A stretch of 64,000 nucleotides of DNA from Neobacillus sp. Marseille-Q6967 (lineage in GTDB: Bacteria; Bacillota; Bacilli; Bacillales; Cytobacillaceae), in NCBI RefSeq assembly GCF_946151075.1, contig NZ_CAMGZB010000001.1, positions 124,001-188,000 of the forward strand, given 5' to 3'. The notes below the pieces were generated by a model. The model did not search any database. It worked only from the letters and a program-made list of their open reading frames with translations, and was not told the origin of the DNA. This document shows, piece after piece, positions 7,854 through 14,805 of the stretch. Each line of letters starts with the position of its first letter. Position 1 is the first letter of the stretch. The translations under genes and the position numbers were made by a program.

Positions 7854-9770
7854 ATGAATCCAGAAGCAAAAACTCTTTCAAAAGGAATACCTCATGTTGG
7901 ATGGCTTGAAAAAATAAATCCCCACGCCGAATTAATTGCGGCAGGGATTAGTGGTGTTTTCATCGCTGCAGGCTGGGTATTCAATCATTTTGGTGATAAC
8001 GCGGCATCTATCATCGCCTATTTATTAGCCTTTGTCATTGGTGGATTTGCGAAAGCAAAAGAAGGCATTGAAGCGACAATTGAAAATAAAGAGCTAAATG
8101 TAGAAATGTTAATGATTTTTGCAGCGGTAGGTTCGGCCATCATTGGGCACTGGACAGAAGGTGCGATTCTAATCTTTATTTTTGCTGTAAGTGGAGCATT
8201 AGAAACGTACACGATGAATAAAAGCCATAAAGAAATTTCCTCCCTTATGGAACTGCAGCCCGAGGAAGCCCTTCTGTTTTCTAATGGAGTGGAAAGACGT
8301 GTGGCCGTTTCCGAATTGAAGGTGGGTGACCACATTCTCATTAAACCAGGGGAACGGGTCCCAGCGGACGGAATTATTATCAACGGTCAAACCAACATTG
8401 ATGAGGCAGCCATTACAGGTGAAAGCATGCCTGTCTCAAAAGGCAGCGAGAATGAGGTGTTTGCCGGTACAGTTAACCTAACCGGAGCTATAACTGTCCG
8501 AACGACCAAAGCCAGCAACGAAACACTTTTTCAAAAAATTATTGAGCTCGTTCAATCGGCCCAAAGTGAAAAATCCCCATCACAGCTTTTTATTGAACGA
8601 TTCGAAGGAAATTATGTCAAAACGGTTTTAGCGGTAGTTTTACTGATGATGTTCCTTCCGCATTTCTTGCTCGGATGGACTTGGAATGAATCGTTTTACC
8701 GGGCCATGATTTTACTAGTCGTAGCCTCTCCTTGTGCCCTGGTCGCATCCATTATGCCTGCTACCTTATCAGCAATTTCAAATGGGGCAAAACGCGGGAT
8801 TTTAGTAAAGGGCGGAGTTCATTTAGAAAATTTAAGCCAACTGCAGGCGATTGCCTTTGACAAAACAGGAACGTTAACGAAGGGGAAGCCGGAAGTAACC
8901 GAAGTGATTGTAAGTGAAGGATTTGTGAAGGAAGAAATATTGTGGAAAGCGGCCTCGATTGAAAATCAATCGAACCATCCTCTGGCACAGTCGATTGTGA
9001 AATACGTTAAGAACCTGACAAAACGGGATTTCCTTCAGCCGCAAAGTCTTGAAGACGTTCCTGGCTATGGAGTAAAGGCGGTAATGAACGGGGAACAGTG
9101 GAAAATCGGCAAGGCCGAGTTTGTTGGAAAAGAGGATGCCAAAAGGTTTGCGGATGGTAAAGCAGAAGAATTAGCCGGCAAGGGAAATTCACTTGTATTT
9201 ATTCAAAAGGATGGCAACATTACTGGGGTCATTGCATTAAAAGACGTAGTGAGAAAAGAAACCAAACTTGCCATTGAAGATTTGAAAAAACAAGGTATTT
9301 ATACCGTTATGCTTACTGGTGACAGTGAAAGAACAGCCAAAGCGATTGCTTCTGAAAGCCATGTTGACCAGTTTTTTGCAGAATGTTTGCCGGAACATAA
9401 AGTGGAACAAGTGAAAATATTAAAGGAAAAGTATAAAACGATTGCCATGGTTGGAGATGGGATTAATGATGCTCCAGCACTGGCCACTGCCAATATTGGA
9501 ATTGCGATGGGAGAAGGAACGGACGTTGCTCTTGAAACAGCCGATGTGGTCTTAATGAAAAACGACCTGCCGCGAATTGCGGAAGCGATTCGCCTTTCCC
9601 AGCGAATGAATCGGATTATTAAGCAAAATGTCATTTTTTCGATTACTGTCATTATGGTGTTAATATCCTCTAACTTCTTTCAGATTCTAGATTTACCATA
9701 TGGGGTAATTGGTCACGAAGGCAGTACGATTCTCGTCATCCTTAACAGCCTCAGACTGCTAAAGAATTAA
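7854..9770 (+). CDS. pfeT: P1B-4-type metal efflux ATPase (PfeT/ZosA-like)
   Basis: A 638-residue heavy-metal P-type ATPase. It has no N-terminal metal-binding domain. The TM metal motif is SPC (ASPCALVAS, about residue 295) rather than CPC, and the C-terminal segment contains GHEGST (about 622). SPC plus HEGxT defines the P1B-4 group (Fe2+/Co2+/Zn2+ export). Catalytic features are TGES in the actuator domain, DKTGTLT (about 337), NHPLA and GDGINDAPAL. Length equals B. subtilis PfeT (formerly ZosA), a PerR-regulated ferrous iron exporter, and a PerR-like box lies 110 bases upstream. AGGAGGG precedes the ATG. Confidence 0.88.
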   Translation: MNPEAKTLSKGIPHVGWLEKINPHAELIAAGISGVFIAAGWVFNHFGDNAASIIAYLLAFVIGGFAKAKEGIEATIENKELNVEMLMIFAAVGSAIIGHWTEGAILIFIFAVSGALETYTMNKSHKEISSLMELQPEEALLFSNGVERRVAVSELKVGDHILIKPGERVPADGIIINGQTNIDEAAITGESMPVSKGSENEVFAGTVNLTGAITVRTTKASNETLFQKIIELVQSAQSEKSPSQLFIERFEGNYVKTVLAVVLLMMFLPHFLLGWTWNESFYRAMILLVVASPCALVASIMPATLSAISNGAKRGILVKGGVHLENLSQLQAIAFDKTGTLTKGKPEVTEVIVSEGFVKEEILWKAASIENQSNHPLAQSIVKYVKNLTKRDFLQPQSLEDVPGYGVKAVMNGEQWKIGKAEFVGKEDAKRFADGKAEELAGKGNSLVFIQKDGNITGVIALKDVVRKETKLAIEDLKKQGIYTVMLTGDSERTAKAIASESHVDQFFAECLPEHKVEQVKILKEKYKTIAMVGDGINDAPALATANIGIAMGEGTDVALETADVVLMKNDLPRIAEAIRLSQRMNRIIKQNVIFSITVIMVLISSNFFQILDLPYGVIGHEGSTILVILNSLRLLKN

Positions 9771-9802
9771 AGACCGGGCCATTTAAGCCCGGTCTTTTTT
9801 TT
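9771..9802. terminator. Bidirectional terminator after pfeT
   Basis: Stem GACCGGGC / GCCCGGTC with loop CATTTAA and a run of eight T residues on the plus strand. On the minus strand it also follows the small gene at 9806-9910. Confidence 0.85.
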
Positions 9803-9805
9803 CAA

Positions 9806-9910
9806 CTAGTGATAGCTGTTAGATCCGTTTGCAGATCCTGATGTTTTATTTCCTTTGCTACCCTTGCTTTTTTGCTTTGTGCTGCCGTCTTTTTTTGTAT
9901 GCTTTGTCAT
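9806..9910 (-). CDS. Small basic hydrophilic protein (34 aa), unknown
   Basis: ATG at 9910 is preceded by GGGGGGATTATC, a strong ribosome binding site. The product has 34 residues, starts MTKHTKKDG, is rich in Lys, Ser, Gly and Asn and ends NSYH. It has no hydrophobic segment. The composition resembles small spore or stress proteins of Bacillus, but I do not recognise the family. It shares the terminator at 9771-9802 with pfeT. Confidence 0.6.
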   Translation of the reverse strand: MTKHTKKDGSTKQKSKGSKGNKTSGSANGSNSYH

Positions 9911-9997
9911 GATAATCCCCCCAATGTTTGTTCTTGTTCCCCACTTATATTGTGAGCAAAAGGATGGATTTCATGAAGGAAAAATCAGGAGAACTAT

Positions 9998-10834
9998 TTA
10001 ACAGTTTTGTTTATTTTTCTCACTGTAAAAGGCGTTAATTTCGCCTCCGATGATGATGATAAACCCAGATATGTATAACCAAATTAACAAAACGATTATC
10101 GCTCCAATGCTTCCATATGTCAGCGAAAAATTATTAAAGTTCCCCACATAGAAAGATAAGGCATACGACGAGAGAATCCATCCGACAGTCGCAAAGGCAG
10201 CACCAGGAAAACCACTTCGGCACCTTAATTTCACATTGGGTGCAATCCAATATAAACCTGTAAAAATGAGAAACAAAATGAGTGCACTAACAATGAACCT
10301 TAACATATTCCAGATACGGAGAAATTCCTCCGTGAAACCAAATTGAGAAGAGAGGAATAGACCAATTTCTCTGCCGAATATCGGTAATAACACCGCTACA
10401 ATAAATACCAGCAGCATTCCAAAGGTAAGTACAATAGACATGGCTCTGGCAACAATAAATGAACGGCTTTCTTCAACATTGTAAGCTTTGTTAAAGGCTC
10501 TAACCAAAGCATGTATACCATTGGAGGCTGACCAAAGGGTGCCGATGATACCGAATGAAAGCAATCCGCCACGTCTGTTTTCCATGACATCATTCACATT
10601 TTTTTCAATTAATTCCATCGTATCCGGCGGTGCAAACTCGCGAATACTTCCTAAAAAGTCAGGGTATGGAATTGGAAGATACGGCAATAACGTAAAAATA
10701 AAAATTAGAAGCGGAAAAAGTGACAGTAGAAAAAAATAAGCCAACTGAGCGGATAAACCTGGTATGTCATCCTCTTCAATTCTGTGCCATAGTAATCTTA
10801 ATAAAGATGACCGCACATTTCCTTGTTTCCCCAC
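9998..10834 (-). CDS. yfkH: YihY/BrkB-family membrane protein (YfkH-like)
   Basis: A 278-residue protein with about six membrane segments. The N-terminal signature IPGLSAQLAYFFLLSLFPLLIF and the C-terminal YGSIGAIIVLLIWLYISGFIIIIGGEINA are typical of the YihY (UPF0761) family. The molecular function is unknown and it is not an RNase despite old names. The start is GTG, with AAAGGAGGGG upstream. It follows the YtxH-domain gene by 25 bases and is probably cotranscribed from the sigma-B-like promoter at 11350-11375. B. subtilis yfkH is likewise in a sigma-B operon. Confidence 0.85.
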   Translation of the reverse strand: MGKQGNVRSSLLRLLWHRIEEDDIPGLSAQLAYFFLLSLFPLLIFIFTLLPYLPIPYPDFLGSIREFAPPDTMELIEKNVNDVMENRRGGLLSFGIIGTLWSASNGIHALVRAFNKAYNVEESRSFIVARAMSIVLTFGMLLVFIVAVLLPIFGREIGLFLSSQFGFTEEFLRIWNMLRFIVSALILFLIFTGLYWIAPNVKLRCRSGFPGAAFATVGWILSSYALSFYVGNFNNFSLTYGSIGAIIVLLIWLYISGFIIIIGGEINAFYSEKNKQNC

Positions 10835-10859
10835 TACTTACACCCCTCCTTTACTTCAT

Positions 10860-11228
10860 TTATTTATCGAATTGATTCACACTTAAGAGATCATTAACCG
10901 AATCATTCTCTTCGTTTTTTGAAAAAGTCTCTTTTGTTTCTTTTACAATTTCCTTCACTTGCGGAGTTAATTCACGAATTTCATCTACTTTACCGGTTAT
11001 ATAGGAAATATCCTCACTTACCTGTTCAAAGGTTGTCCTTATTTTTTCGGCTGTTTCCTTTACCTGCTCTGTAATCTCACTAGGATGGCGCACAATATAA
11101 GAAACTTGCTGGTAAACTTTTGAGGCATTTTTTTTCATGGCTTGCCGCGTTTGTTTGTCAAGCAGGCTTAGCGCCCCGCCAGCAATGGCTCCATACAACA
11201 TGCCTTTCCAAAATTTATTCTCACTCAT
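10860..11228 (-). CDS. YtxH-domain general stress protein (yfkI position)
   Basis: A 122-residue protein. The N-terminal segment FWKGMLYGAIAGGALSLLDKQTRQ is a Gly-rich membrane-associated YtxH-type domain, followed by a long amphipathic helix, probably coiled coil (about residues 45-105), rich in Glu, Lys and Val. Proteins of this type belong to the general stress regulon. It is the first gene before yfkH, at the place of B. subtilis yfkI. AAGGAGAGG lies before the ATG. Confidence 0.72.
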   Translation of the reverse strand: MSENKFWKGMLYGAIAGGALSLLDKQTRQAMKKNASKVYQQVSYIVRHPSEITEQVKETAEKIRTTFEQVSEDISYITGKVDEIRELTPQVKEIVKETKETFSKNEENDSVNDLLSVNQFDK

Positions 11229-11349
11229 CTTCTAACCTCTCCTTCTGAACATTTTTATCATGAAAGTACATGACCACTCCTTCTATTTTGCTTTATGGCT
11301 GCTGGGATTTGCAAGTTTCCGCCTGCTTTGGAGTCCTCTTATTATATCT

Positions 11350-11375
11350 TTACCCTGATTCATGCAGGGGAAAAC
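11350..11375 (-). promoter_or_regulatory. Sigma-B-type promoter for the ytxH-like/yfkH operon
   Basis: On the minus strand GTTTTC (11375-11370) and GGGTAA (11355-11350) are 14 bases apart, close to the sigma-B consensus GTTTAA-N12-15-GGGTAT. It lies 122 bases upstream of the YtxH-domain gene. Confidence 0.65.
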
Positions 11376-11443
11376 CAAGTTTAGGTTGACATCTCTAAGT
11401 AGAAATGGAAAGATGAAATTACGAATTCGGAAAGGGTGTCAGG

Positions 11444-11671
11444 ATGAACTTATCAGAAAAAACGACTGAAAATGTTGAGTTTATGATCGAGCAAATCAAA
11501 GAAAAACTTAAGGTATTAAACCTCGGAGCGATTAAACCTTCTCACTTTGATGAAGAAATGTATGAGGAATTAAAAGAAATTTATGAAATGGTCATGAAGA
11601 AGCCTACCTTTAGTCCTAATGAAATGCAGGCAATTGTTGAGGAACTTGGGAGCTTACGTAAAAATAAGTAA
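11444..11671 (+). CDS. yfkK: DUF1128 protein (YfkK, UPF0435)
   Basis: A 75-residue soluble helical protein. The sequence with [32 protein letters not shown] is the conserved core of DUF1128, whose function is unknown. Length is close to B. subtilis YfkK and the neighbourhood agrees. An AAAGGGTGTCAGG site precedes the ATG. It converges on the methionine aminopeptidase gene and shares a terminator with it. Confidence 0.88.
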   Translation: MNLSEKTTENVEFMIEQIKEKLKVLNLGAIKPSHFDEEMYEELKEIYEMVMKKPTFSPNEMQAIVEELGSLRKNK

Positions 11672-11702
11672 AACAGATCGGCTAAAGCGATCTGTTTTTT
11701 AT
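11671..11702. terminator. Bidirectional terminator between yfkK and mapB
   Basis: AAACAGATCG(G)CTAAAG(C)GATCTGTTTTTT forms an eight-to-nine bp stem with a T tail rightward and an A/T-rich flank leftward. It serves the two convergent genes. Confidence 0.8.
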
Positions 11703-12451
11703 TTATCTTGTTCAGTTAGAATCATGACACCATCTTTGGTAATGGCAATCGTATGTTCATATTGAGCGGAGTACTTGCCGTCGATGGTTCGGGCTGTCCA
11801 GCCATTAGCGTCCATCTTCGTTTGATATGCCCCGATATTGACCATCGGTTCAATCGTAAAAACCATGCCCTCTTTAATTCTTGGTCCTTTCCCAGGCAAT
11901 CCATAATGCGGTACATCTGGTTTCTCATGAATGACTGCCCCAATTCCATGACCAATAAAATCGCGTACAACTGAAAATCCCTCGGCTTCTACATAGGTTT
12001 GAATGGCATGTCCGATATCCCCAATCCGATTTCCAGGCACCGCCGCCTCGATTCCTTTATATAAGGCTTTCTTAGTCACCTTTAGCAAATGTTCAGTTTC
12101 CTCCGAAACCTTTCCAACTGGATAAGACCAAGCGGAATCAGCCAGACTTCCATTGTAGTTTACCACCATATCAATTGTTACAATATCACCTTCTTTTAAT
12201 GGATCTTTTCGAGGAAAACCATGGCACACCTCGTCATTGATACTGGCACATGTAGCATATTTGTAGCCTTTATATCCCTTTTGCTGGGGGACAGCCTGAT
12301 GTTTTTCTAAAAATTGCTCTACAAACTCTTCGATTTCCCAAGTTGTGATACCCGGTTTAACCATCTTTGCGATTTCTTTATGACAAGCAGCGAGGATTTC
12401 TCCTGCCTTTTTCATTGCATCGATTTCACGCTGTGATTTAAGTACAATCAT
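11699..12451 (-). CDS. mapB: Methionine aminopeptidase, type I (second paralogue type)
   Basis: Removes the initiator Met from nascent proteins, using a dinuclear metal centre. The 250-residue protein has the pita-bread fold signatures, and the five metal ligands can be seen: Asp in TIDMVV, Asp in LADSAW, His in GHGIG, Glu in IEPM and Glu in YEHT. Length and position (next to yfkK) agree with B. subtilis MapB (YflG) rather than the ribosomal-operon Map. Two ATGs are adjacent. The second (12451) is preferred because AGGGAAG is six bases away. Confidence 0.88.
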   Translation of the reverse strand: MIVLKSQREIDAMKKAGEILAACHKEIAKMVKPGITTWEIEEFVEQFLEKHQAVPQQKGYKGYKYATCASINDEVCHGFPRKDPLKEGDIVTIDMVVNYNGSLADSAWSYPVGKVSEETEHLLKVTKKALYKGIEAAVPGNRIGDIGHAIQTYVEAEGFSVVRDFIGHGIGAVIHEKPDVPHYGLPGKGPRIKEGMVFTIEPMVNIGAYQTKMDANGWTARTIDGKYSAQYEHTIAITKDGVMILTEQDK

Positions 12452-12454
12452 CAT

Positions 12455-12740
12455 CTTCCCTGCCTTTTTAAATTATAATACCTATTCTATTCCATCAACT
12501 TCATGTATGGTGAAAGAATCTGTTTTCTCCTCATAATCTTGCATACTACTATAGTAATATTGAAACACTCTTTAATATTATCGCTAATAGATATTTTTTT
12601 CAAAATTATCGTCGCTTTGTTTTATTCCCAACGTATTTGACATAAAATATTATTAAATTAAATGTTCTTAATATGGAACTTTTTTATGCTTTTTGGTAAA
12701 ATTATTGTAGAAACAAAAATAAATAGGTGTGTGAGACTCA
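12455..12740 (+). promoter_or_regulatory. Upstream region of sinR with GTTC/GAAC dyad
   Basis: This 286-bp AT-rich stretch has no gene. TTGACA occurs near 12637. A dyad GTTC-TTAATATG-GAAC lies near 12663-12678; GTTCTT resembles SinR half-sites (GTTCTYT), which suggests autoregulation, but only one half matches well. Confidence 0.35.
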
Positions 12741-13073
12741 ATGATTGGTGACCGTGTAAAAAAACTTCGTTTAGAAAAAAAAATGTCTCTATCAGAACTT
12801 GCTGAACATGCAGGAGTGGCTAAATCATATTTAAGCTCATTAGAAAGAAACCTGCAGCGGAACCCATCCATTCAGTTTCTTGAAAAAATTTCCTCTGTTT
12901 TAAATGTACCAGTGGACCATTTAATTCATGACCAGGTAAATAAAGAGGATCTCGATAGTGATTGGATGAACCTTGTTAAAGAAGCGATGAACTCGGGTGT
13001 TTCTAAAGAGCAATTCCGTGACTTCTTAGAGTTCAATAAGTGGCGGATTAATCAAAATAGTGAAAACGAATAA
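12741..13073 (+). CDS. sinR: SinR-type biofilm master repressor
   Basis: A 110-residue DNA-binding repressor. Residues 5-65 form an HTH_3/Xre domain with the recognition region GVAKSYLSSLERNLQRNPSIQ, nearly as in B. subtilis SinR. The C-terminal part DSDWMNLVKEAMNSGVSKEQFRDFLEFNKW (about residues 73-103) is the SinI/SinR dimerisation hook. It normally represses matrix operons and is released by SinI. Unlike B. subtilis, no sinI lies upstream; a SinI-like frame is encoded convergently just downstream. Confidence 0.92.
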   Translation: MIGDRVKKLRLEKKMSLSELAEHAGVAKSYLSSLERNLQRNPSIQFLEKISSVLNVPVDHLIHDQVNKEDLDSDWMNLVKEAMNSGVSKEQFRDFLEFNKWRINQNSENE

Positions 13074-13079
13074 ATAGGA

Positions 13080-13116
13080 AAAGCATACTACCATGAGCTG
13101 GGAGTATGCTTTCCTT
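13080..13116. terminator. Shared hairpin between sinR and sinI
   Basis: AAGCATACT and AGTATGCTTT form a nine-bp stem with a 13-base loop. The T tail is interrupted (TTTCCTTATTTC). It lies between the two convergent stop codons. Confidence 0.6.
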
Positions 13117-13130
13117 ATTTCTTATGTACC

Positions 13131-13280
13131 TTATCCATTTTTTATGAGTACTCCCTTAACTTCTGCCTGTTGTAGAAACTCCCGGACTGTTTCCTTCGAA
13201 ATTCCTAATTCTCTCGCTTCTAAGATAAGTGTAAGCCATTCTAAATCCGTTCCCTCAACCCTGTTTTCTGATATTACCAC
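13131..13280 (-). CDS. sinI: SinI-like anti-repressor
   Basis: A 49-residue reading frame starting GTG at 13280, with GGGAG seven bases upstream; a GTG at 13289 would add three residues. The core LEWLTLILEARELGISKETVREFL matches the SinI domain (DxEWxxLIxEAxxxGIxxEEIRxFL), which pairs with the C-terminal hook of SinR and blocks DNA binding. Its partner sinR is 58 bp away on the opposite strand, so the pair is convergent rather than the usual sinI-sinR operon. A c-di-GMP-I riboswitch lies directly upstream. It is short and easily missed, but motif and context agree. Confidence 0.85.
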   Translation of the reverse strand: MVISENRVEGTDLEWLTLILEARELGISKETVREFLQQAEVKGVLIKNG

Positions 13281-13311
13281 ACTGTTCACTCCCAAAATAC
13301 ATTATTCGTAT

Positions 13312-13397
13312 TCCAGGCAACCCGGCCATCATAGTAAAAATACTTACCTTAGATCCTCGGCTTTGCGTCCCTATTTTTCAAAAGGTTTGCCTTTTTC
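13312..13397 (-). ncRNA. Cyclic di-GMP-I riboswitch (GEMM-I) in the sinI leader
   Basis: Read on the minus strand, the leader contains GGCAAACC, a GAAA element, GGGACGCAAAGCC, a GGATCTAAGG segment, then ATGATGGCCGGGTTGCC. These are, in order, the conserved elements of the GEMM-I aptamer: the closing stem, the GAAA tetraloop, the ACGCAAAGCC junction strand and the receptor helix. The distal GGTTGCC pairs with GGCAAACC. The aptamer ends about 30 bases before the sinI start. A short AATAC/GTATT hairpin and the GGGAG site follow, suggesting control of translation or early termination. Confidence 0.9.
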
Positions 13398-13424
13398 TGT
13401 TTTCTCCTGCCAAATAAGTAAAAG

Positions 13425-13453
13425 ATTTTATATAGGACTTTTCATCTAATCAA
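13425..13453 (-). promoter_or_regulatory. Sigma-A promoter of the riboswitch-sinI transcript
   Basis: TTGATT (13453-13448) and TAAAAT (13430-13425) are separated by 17 bases on the minus strand. They lie about 30 bases upstream of the aptamer. No clear Spo0A box was seen nearby. Confidence 0.6.
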
Positions 13454-13761
13454 TTATGATATTTTCATTATATCTAGTCCTTATTTAGTAAGGTGTTGTA
13501 ATTTGTCAGAAAACTATCACTTTTTGAACTTTTCATCACACAAATTATTCCATTTTTCTACAAATTTTATCAAAAGAAACATCGATTTGAGCAAAAACAT
13601 TAGGAGGAAGTTGGAAAAAGCTGCGAATAAAGGTCGAAATCCCTTTAGCCTTTCAGTTAAAACCCTTAGTTATATTTGTCTAAAAATATGACTTATGACA
13701 TATAATATTTACAAGTTATAAGTATTCTGAATATTACTATAATTAAAATAAGGGGGAAAGA
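13454..13761 (+). promoter_or_regulatory. Intergenic stretch with promoter for the 39-aa membrane peptide
   Basis: No convincing gene. TATAAT elements at about 13699 and 13738 (rightward) probably serve the small gene at 13762. A 62-codon frame from TTG at 13503 has unremarkable composition and is not called. Confidence 0.4.
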
Positions 13762-13881
13762 ATGACTATTCTTTACGTATTAAATTATACGATTCCCATT
13801 GCCTTCTTAGTATTTTTTGGATTCTTAATTGATCGTATGTGCAGTCCTGAAAAAAGTCATGAAAAAACTAGCGAAGAATGA
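13762..13881 (+). CDS. Small single-pass membrane peptide (39 aa), unknown
   Basis: ATG with AGGGGGAAAG four bases upstream. Residues 3-24 (ILYVLNYTIPIAFLVFFGFL) form one membrane helix; the C-terminal tail is charged (CSPEKSHEKTSEE). Two TATAAT elements lie upstream and a hairpin terminator overlaps the stop codon, so it is a complete transcription unit. The family is not recognised. Confidence 0.65.
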   Translation: MTILYVLNYTIPIAFLVFFGFLIDRMCSPEKSHEKTSEE

Positions 13882-13912
13882 GTACCGTACATTCTATCGC
13901 CAGTTTTTTTAT
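13867..13912. terminator. Terminator shared by the 39-aa gene and the DUF1992 gene
   Basis: GCGAAGAATG and CATTCTATCGC form an imperfect stem followed by CAGTTTTTTT on the plus strand. On the minus strand it follows the DUF1992 stop codon. Confidence 0.65.
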
Positions 13913-14286
13913 CCCTTTAATTTGGATTGAACCTTTTGTTGATAATTTTTAAATATGGAGGAATTCGTTTTTACCCCTCGTTGAGACATTAAACGGTTAA
14001 ATCGCAGCAGTTTTTCATTTAATTTTCGTTGAAGATTTTCCTTTTCTGAACGGTCATCACATTTTTTAATCAAATCTTCAATGGTCATCATTTCTTGACG
14101 GAGACGGCCCTCCTCTTCCGTGTAACCTGCATTTTTCAGCATTTTATAGGCCATTCTGAGTTCTTCAGGTATGCCAGAAAGGTCTTCCATCTGCATCGGC
14201 TTCCCAAATCCAGGCAAATTTTCAAACTCCCCGTCCTTATAAGCCTTTTTAATCTTATCCTCTGAGACAATCTGAAACATATCCAT
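13909..14286 (-). CDS. DUF1992 protein (DnaJ-homologue C28-type domain)
   Basis: A 125-residue soluble protein. The early motif KIKKAYKDGEFENLPGFGKPMQMEDLSGIPEELRMAYKMLKNAGY (about residues 10-53) is the conserved DUF1992 core, also found in eukaryotic DNAJC28. The rest is helical and charged. Function unknown. AAAGGAGG lies eight bases before the ATG. Confidence 0.82.
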   Translation of the reverse strand: MDMFQIVSEDKIKKAYKDGEFENLPGFGKPMQMEDLSGIPEELRMAYKMLKNAGYTEEEGRLRQEMMTIEDLIKKCDDRSEKENLQRKLNEKLLRFNRLMSQRGVKTNSSIFKNYQQKVQSKLKG

Positions 14287-14341
14287 GTTAATGCCTCCTT
14301 TTTACTAGGCTATTTTAAAGCTGATTATTAATTTTAAAAGA

Positions 14342-14473
14342 TGTTGATTGGAGCGGAAGGCGCGAGACTCCTGCGGGAGTACGGGTCAGGGGAGACCCCG
14401 GAGGCGCTTAAGCGCCGAGGAGGCTCCCCGCACCGCCCGCGGAAAGCGAAGCGCCTGTAGTGGAAATCAACAG
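14342..14473. repeat. Long palindromic Bacillaceae repeat, copy B
   Basis: About 132 bp, opening TGTTGATTGGAGCGGAAGGC and closing TGGAAATCAACAG, with internal inverted arms such as CTCCTGCGGGAG and GGCGCTTAAGCGCC. It is in the opposite orientation to copies C and D. It lies between the DUF1992 promoter and the 51-aa gene. Confidence 0.88.
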
Positions 14474-14617
14474 ACAAATTCACAGAGCCTCTTACTAATT
14501 ACACTATCTTTATTATAACAACTTCTCTCTTTTTAAAATAATGATATCAACCCAGTGACCGTAATAAATATTCTTTGTTTGGGAATGATACTTTCGAAGA
14601 CGAAAGGAGTGTTAATA

Positions 14618-14773
14618 ATGGCACGTGGAGAACATTTTAATCATAAAAACAAAAACCATCCGGGGGAATTCCCTAAAGACACTTTAACCGAAAAACGTTC
14701 TAAGGAAGCACCCGGTGACGAGGAATTTATTGTTGTTCAAGAAGCTTTTAAAAATAGAGTGGAAGAAGAGTAA
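14618..14773 (+). CDS. Small hydrophilic protein (51 aa), unknown
   Basis: The ATG at 14618 is chosen because GAAAGGAGT lies nine bases before it; an upstream in-frame start at 14555 has no site. The product starts MARGEHFNHKNKNHPGEFP and is rich in Lys, Glu, His and Asn, with no membrane segment. It resembles the small hydrophilic spore- or stress-associated proteins of Bacillus in composition only. A clear terminator follows. Confidence 0.6.
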   Translation: MARGEHFNHKNKNHPGEFPKDTLTEKRSKEAPGDEEFIVVQEAFKNRVEEE

Positions 14774-14805
14774 AAGGCGTGGCTGCAGCCACGCCTTTTG
14801 TTTTA
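14772..14805. terminator. Bidirectional terminator, 51-aa gene and hutH
   Basis: AAAAGGCGTGGC TGCA GCCACGCCTTTT is a 12-bp stem followed by GTTTTATTTT. It ends both the rightward small gene and leftward hutH. Confidence 0.85.

Noticed and set aside
13503..13691. 62-codon frame from TTG
   Set aside because: Only a weak AAGGTG site, no recognisable features; it lies in the shared regulatory region of sinI and the 39-aa gene.
14342..14473. Structured riboswitch or tRNA-like RNA
   Set aside because: The same sequence recurs at three other places in either orientation relative to genes, so it is a dispersed repeat.
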